NCBI GenBank assembly: GCA_905194315.1 | Contig: CAJJRX010000041.1 | Coordinates: 1 to 15,380 of the forward strand | Reading direction: 5' to 3' | Origin: an uncultured Sutterella sp. | GTDB lineage: Bacteria; Pseudomonadota; Gammaproteobacteria; Burkholderiales; Burkholderiaceae_F | DNA: 15,380 nucleotides | Shown here: in pieces, positions 13,628-15,380 of the stretch | How the letters are laid out: each line of letters opens with the position of its first letter | Position numbering within the stretch: position 1 is the stretch's first letter | Notes under the pieces: model-generated | Databases searched by the model: none | The model's input: the letters and a program-made list of their open reading frames with translations, nothing else | What the model was told of the DNA's origin: nothing | Made by a program: the position numbers and the translations under genes

Positions 13628-15247
13628 ATGTCGAACATTACCCTTCTCATTAACGGCCACATCTACCTGAACCGCGGCCAGTTTGCTGAAGCCCTTCTGA
13701 TCGAGGACGGCATTATTCAGGCCGTCGGCACCACCGCCGCACTCACTGCACAAACGCCCGAAGGCGCTAATGTGGTTGACCTGCAAGGCCGAACAGTCAT
13801 CCCCGGTTTTAACGACTCTCACCTGCACCTGGCCATGAAGGGGCAGACGCTCGACGACATCGACCTGCTCGGTGCCGAATCGATTGCCGAAGTCACCCGT
13901 CGTGTCACGGAATACATTGCCCGGCGAAATCCCTCTCCGGGTACGGTTCTTCACGGCCGCGGCTGGAATCAGGACTACTTTGCCGCCGACAATCACCGCC
14001 TGCTCACACGCGAGGATCTCGACGCGATGACGACCGAGTTCCCGCTGATTCTGGAGCGCGCCTGCGGTCACATCCTCACCGCCAACTCGCTGGCACTGGA
14101 AATGGCCGGCATTACCCGCGACAGCACGCCGGTTGACGGCGGTGAGTATGACCGCGATGAAAATGGTGACCTGGTTGGTATCGTCCGTGAAAACGCCTGT
14201 GACACCGTTCTCGCCATCATCCGCACACCGACCGATGAGGATGTCAAGAGACAGCTCGTGCAGGCCATGCACTATGCCCTCAGCAACGGTGTCACCTCCG
14301 TGCAGACCATGGACATGCGTCCGCGCAACTGGGAACAGATGTGGCGTCTGTACGATGAGATCGCTCAGGAAAATCCTCTGGTGAGAATCTACCATCAGGT
14401 GAACTTCATGGAACCCAACGGCTTCCAGCGTTTCCTTGATGCAGGTTTCCGCACCGGTGTGGGCTCTGACTTTAACCGCATCGGGCCGCTCAAGATGTTC
14501 CTTGACGGCAGCCTCGGCGCCCGCACCGCACTGATGCGTCAGCCCTATCACGATGATCCGTCTGTCACCGGTATTGCCACCCTGACACCGGAGCAGACTG
14601 CCAATATGGTTCGTCTTGCTGTGGAGAATGACTGTCAGGTGGCGATGCATGCCATCGGCGACGGTGCTATCGAACGCGCTCTCGATGCCTACCTGCCCTA
14701 CACACAGAACGGTGAAAACCCCCACCGCCTCGGTGTGGTGCATGTGCAGATCACCGATAACGGACTGCTCGAGCGCTTTGCTCAGCAGCAGGTGCTCGCT
14801 TACGTGCAGCCTATCTTCCTGCACTATGACATCTCGATCGTAGAGGACCGTGTGGGCGAGGAACTCGCCGGCACCAGCTACGCCTTCCGTACGCTGCTGC
14901 ACAACGGCACGCCGGTCAGTCTGGGCACGGACTGCCCTGTCGAGGAAATCAGCCCCTTTGACAACCTCTACTGCGCTGTCACCCGCAGAAACCTCCGCGG
15001 TGAGCCCGCTGAAGGCTTCCATATGGAGCAGGCACTCGACATCTACGAAGCCATTGACGCCTACACTGTCGGCAGTGCTTACGTGAGCTTTGAGGAAAAT
15101 GTTAAGGGACGCCTGCTGCCGGGTTACTTTGCCGACCTGGTCGTGCTCTCGGATGACATCTTCACGGTTGCACCTGAAGATATCCGTCATGTGCGCGCCA
15201 TGGCCACGATGACTAACGGCCGCTTCGTCTTTGAACGCACGGAATAG
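13628..15247 (+). CDS. YtcJ-like metal-dependent amidohydrolase, copy 2 (lysine-riboswitch controlled)
   Basis: A paralogue of the gene at 11500, also 539 residues and aligned without gaps over at least the first 320 residues. The metal-site and family motifs are conserved: GFNDSHLHL (His65, His67), GRGWNQDYFAADNHR, LKMFLDGSLGART (Lys289), HAIGDG, VHVQITD, LGTDCPVEE and GRLLPGYFADLVVLSDDIF. Differences cluster in the surface and probable substrate-binding regions, for example residues 141-210, where RACTHILTCNSAAL in copy 1 is RACGHILTANSLAL here. Substrate preference may therefore have shifted. I chose ATG 13628 because it matches the copy 1 start and has AAAGGA (13613-13618) upstream; an in-frame ATG at 13574 lies inside the riboswitch terminator. 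It is probably cytoplasmic, with function inferred as for copy 1. Confidence 0.88.
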   Translation: MSNITLLINGHIYLNRGQFAEALLIEDGIIQAVGTTAALTAQTPEGANVVDLQGRTVIPGFNDSHLHLAMKGQTLDDIDLLGAESIAEVTRRVTEYIARRNPSPGTVLHGRGWNQDYFAADNHRLLTREDLDAMTTEFPLILERACGHILTANSLALEMAGITRDSTPVDGGEYDRDENGDLVGIVRENACDTVLAIIRTPTDEDVKRQLVQAMHYALSNGVTSVQTMDMRPRNWEQMWRLYDEIAQENPLVRIYHQVNFMEPNGFQRFLDAGFRTGVGSDFNRIGPLKMFLDGSLGARTALMRQPYHDDPSVTGIATLTPEQTANMVRLAVENDCQVAMHAIGDGAIERALDAYLPYTQNGENPHRLGVVHVQITDNGLLERFAQQQVLAYVQPIFLHYDISIVEDRVGEELAGTSYAFRTLLHNGTPVSLGTDCPVEEISPFDNLYCAVTRRNLRGEPAEGFHMEQALDIYEAIDAYTVGSAYVSFEENVKGRLLPGYFADLVVLSDDIFTVAPEDIRHVRAMATMTNGRFVFERTE

Positions 15248-15380
15248 TCAGATTGACAAAAAAATCGTTGTAAACAACTCTCGACTAAAGTCGAAAGCTT
15301 TATTGTCGCAGCCGAAGCCGTTGGACAACATCAGGGCTTGTTTACACCAGCCCCTGGGTTATCAGCTGATAGCCCAGACC
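15248..15380. other. hairpin-rich intergenic tail
   Basis: An outer inverted repeat TGTAAACAA (15269-15277) / TTGTTTACA (15338-15346) encloses two smaller ones: CGACT (15282-15286) / AGTCG (15289-15293), and TTGTC (15303-15307) / GACAA (15324-15328). Together they could form a three-way junction. A long hairpin follows, CTGGGTTATCAG (15354-15365) / CTGATAGCCCAG (15366-15377), fully paired with one G-U. It could be the terminator of the amidohydrolase gene, but the window ends before any T-run. No protein gene is visible. Confidence 0.4.

Larger units (their letters stand above)
11191..15247 (+). repeat. tandem duplication: (lysine riboswitch + amidohydrolase) x 2
   Basis: The unit at 11191-13119 is repeated at 13306-15247. 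Both start with GCCTG, six differing bases and TGGCAAAGTA, continue with an almost identical riboswitch, share the same terminator core (GCTGCATCGATGGATGCAGC) and then encode proteins of exactly 539 residues that align without gaps over at least the first 320 residues. In the first 100 residues I count 66 identities by hand. The duplication is therefore old enough for much amino-acid change, while regulatory RNA structure and active-site motifs were kept. Confidence 0.9.

Noticed and set aside
13619..15190. Open frame of 523 codons on the minus strand opposite amidohydrolase copy 2
   Set aside because: It is a shadow of a clear YtcJ-like gene; a similar antisense frame occurs opposite copy 1 (11314-12708), as expected from shared codon use, and neither resembles a protein family.
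15253..15258. Consensus -35 TTGACA after the last gene
   Set aside because: No acceptable -10 hexamer lies 15-19 bases downstream, so I did not call a promoter.
1..15380. tRNA or rRNA genes
   Set aside because: No cloverleaf with conserved T-loop strings and no rRNA segments were recognised on either strand.

Overview
The window looks like the chromosome of a Gram-negative proteobacterium. It carries an outer-membrane autotransporter barrel end, a lipoprotein-type MetQ with a lipobox, and compact GC-rich genes separated by strong intrinsic terminators. My best guess is a gut member of the Sutterellaceae (Burkholderiales), from the style of the autotransporter and MetQ proteins. That placement is an impression, not a proof.

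Layout. (1) 1-1000: the broken 3' end of an autotransporter gene, joined at about position 95 to unrelated hairpin-rich DNA. A long stretch without an intact gene follows; its minus strand may hold the remains of a decayed gene. (2) 1001-4889, plus strand: a methionine-uptake operon, metQ - M20 amidohydrolase - metN - metI, with an intrinsic terminator/attenuator directly after metQ. (3) 4979-7338, minus strand: thrC-thrB. They converge on metI at a bidirectional terminator and diverge from the next group. (4) 7563-11062, plus strand: homoserine dehydrogenase (without ACT domain), aspartate kinase and aspartate-semialdehyde dehydrogenase. Groups 3 and 4 together hold all five enzymes from aspartate to threonine. 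Several of these proteins look more like clostridial than betaproteobacterial versions. (5) 11190-15247, plus strand: a tandem duplication. Each unit is a lysine riboswitch (L-box) with a terminator expression platform, followed by a 539-residue YtcJ-like metal-dependent amidohydrolase. (6) 15248-15380: a hairpin-rich intergenic tail.

The most interesting part is region 5. Lysine riboswitches classically control lysine synthesis and transport. Here two of them precede paralogous amidohydrolases of unknown substrate. The 3' strand of helix P1 can pair with the 5' arm of the terminator to form an antiterminator, so the predicted logic is OFF when lysine is abundant. This suggests the enzymes help to supply lysine, for example by hydrolysing a blocked or N-substituted lysine, or act in a lysine-related branch. 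Hand-folding supports both copies: P3 and P5 carry compensatory changes between them, and the L2-L3 kissing-loop complementarity is present.

Taken together, the window concerns the aspartate amino-acid family: methionine uptake with an associated amide hydrolase, threonine synthesis, and a probable lysine-responsive hydrolase pair.
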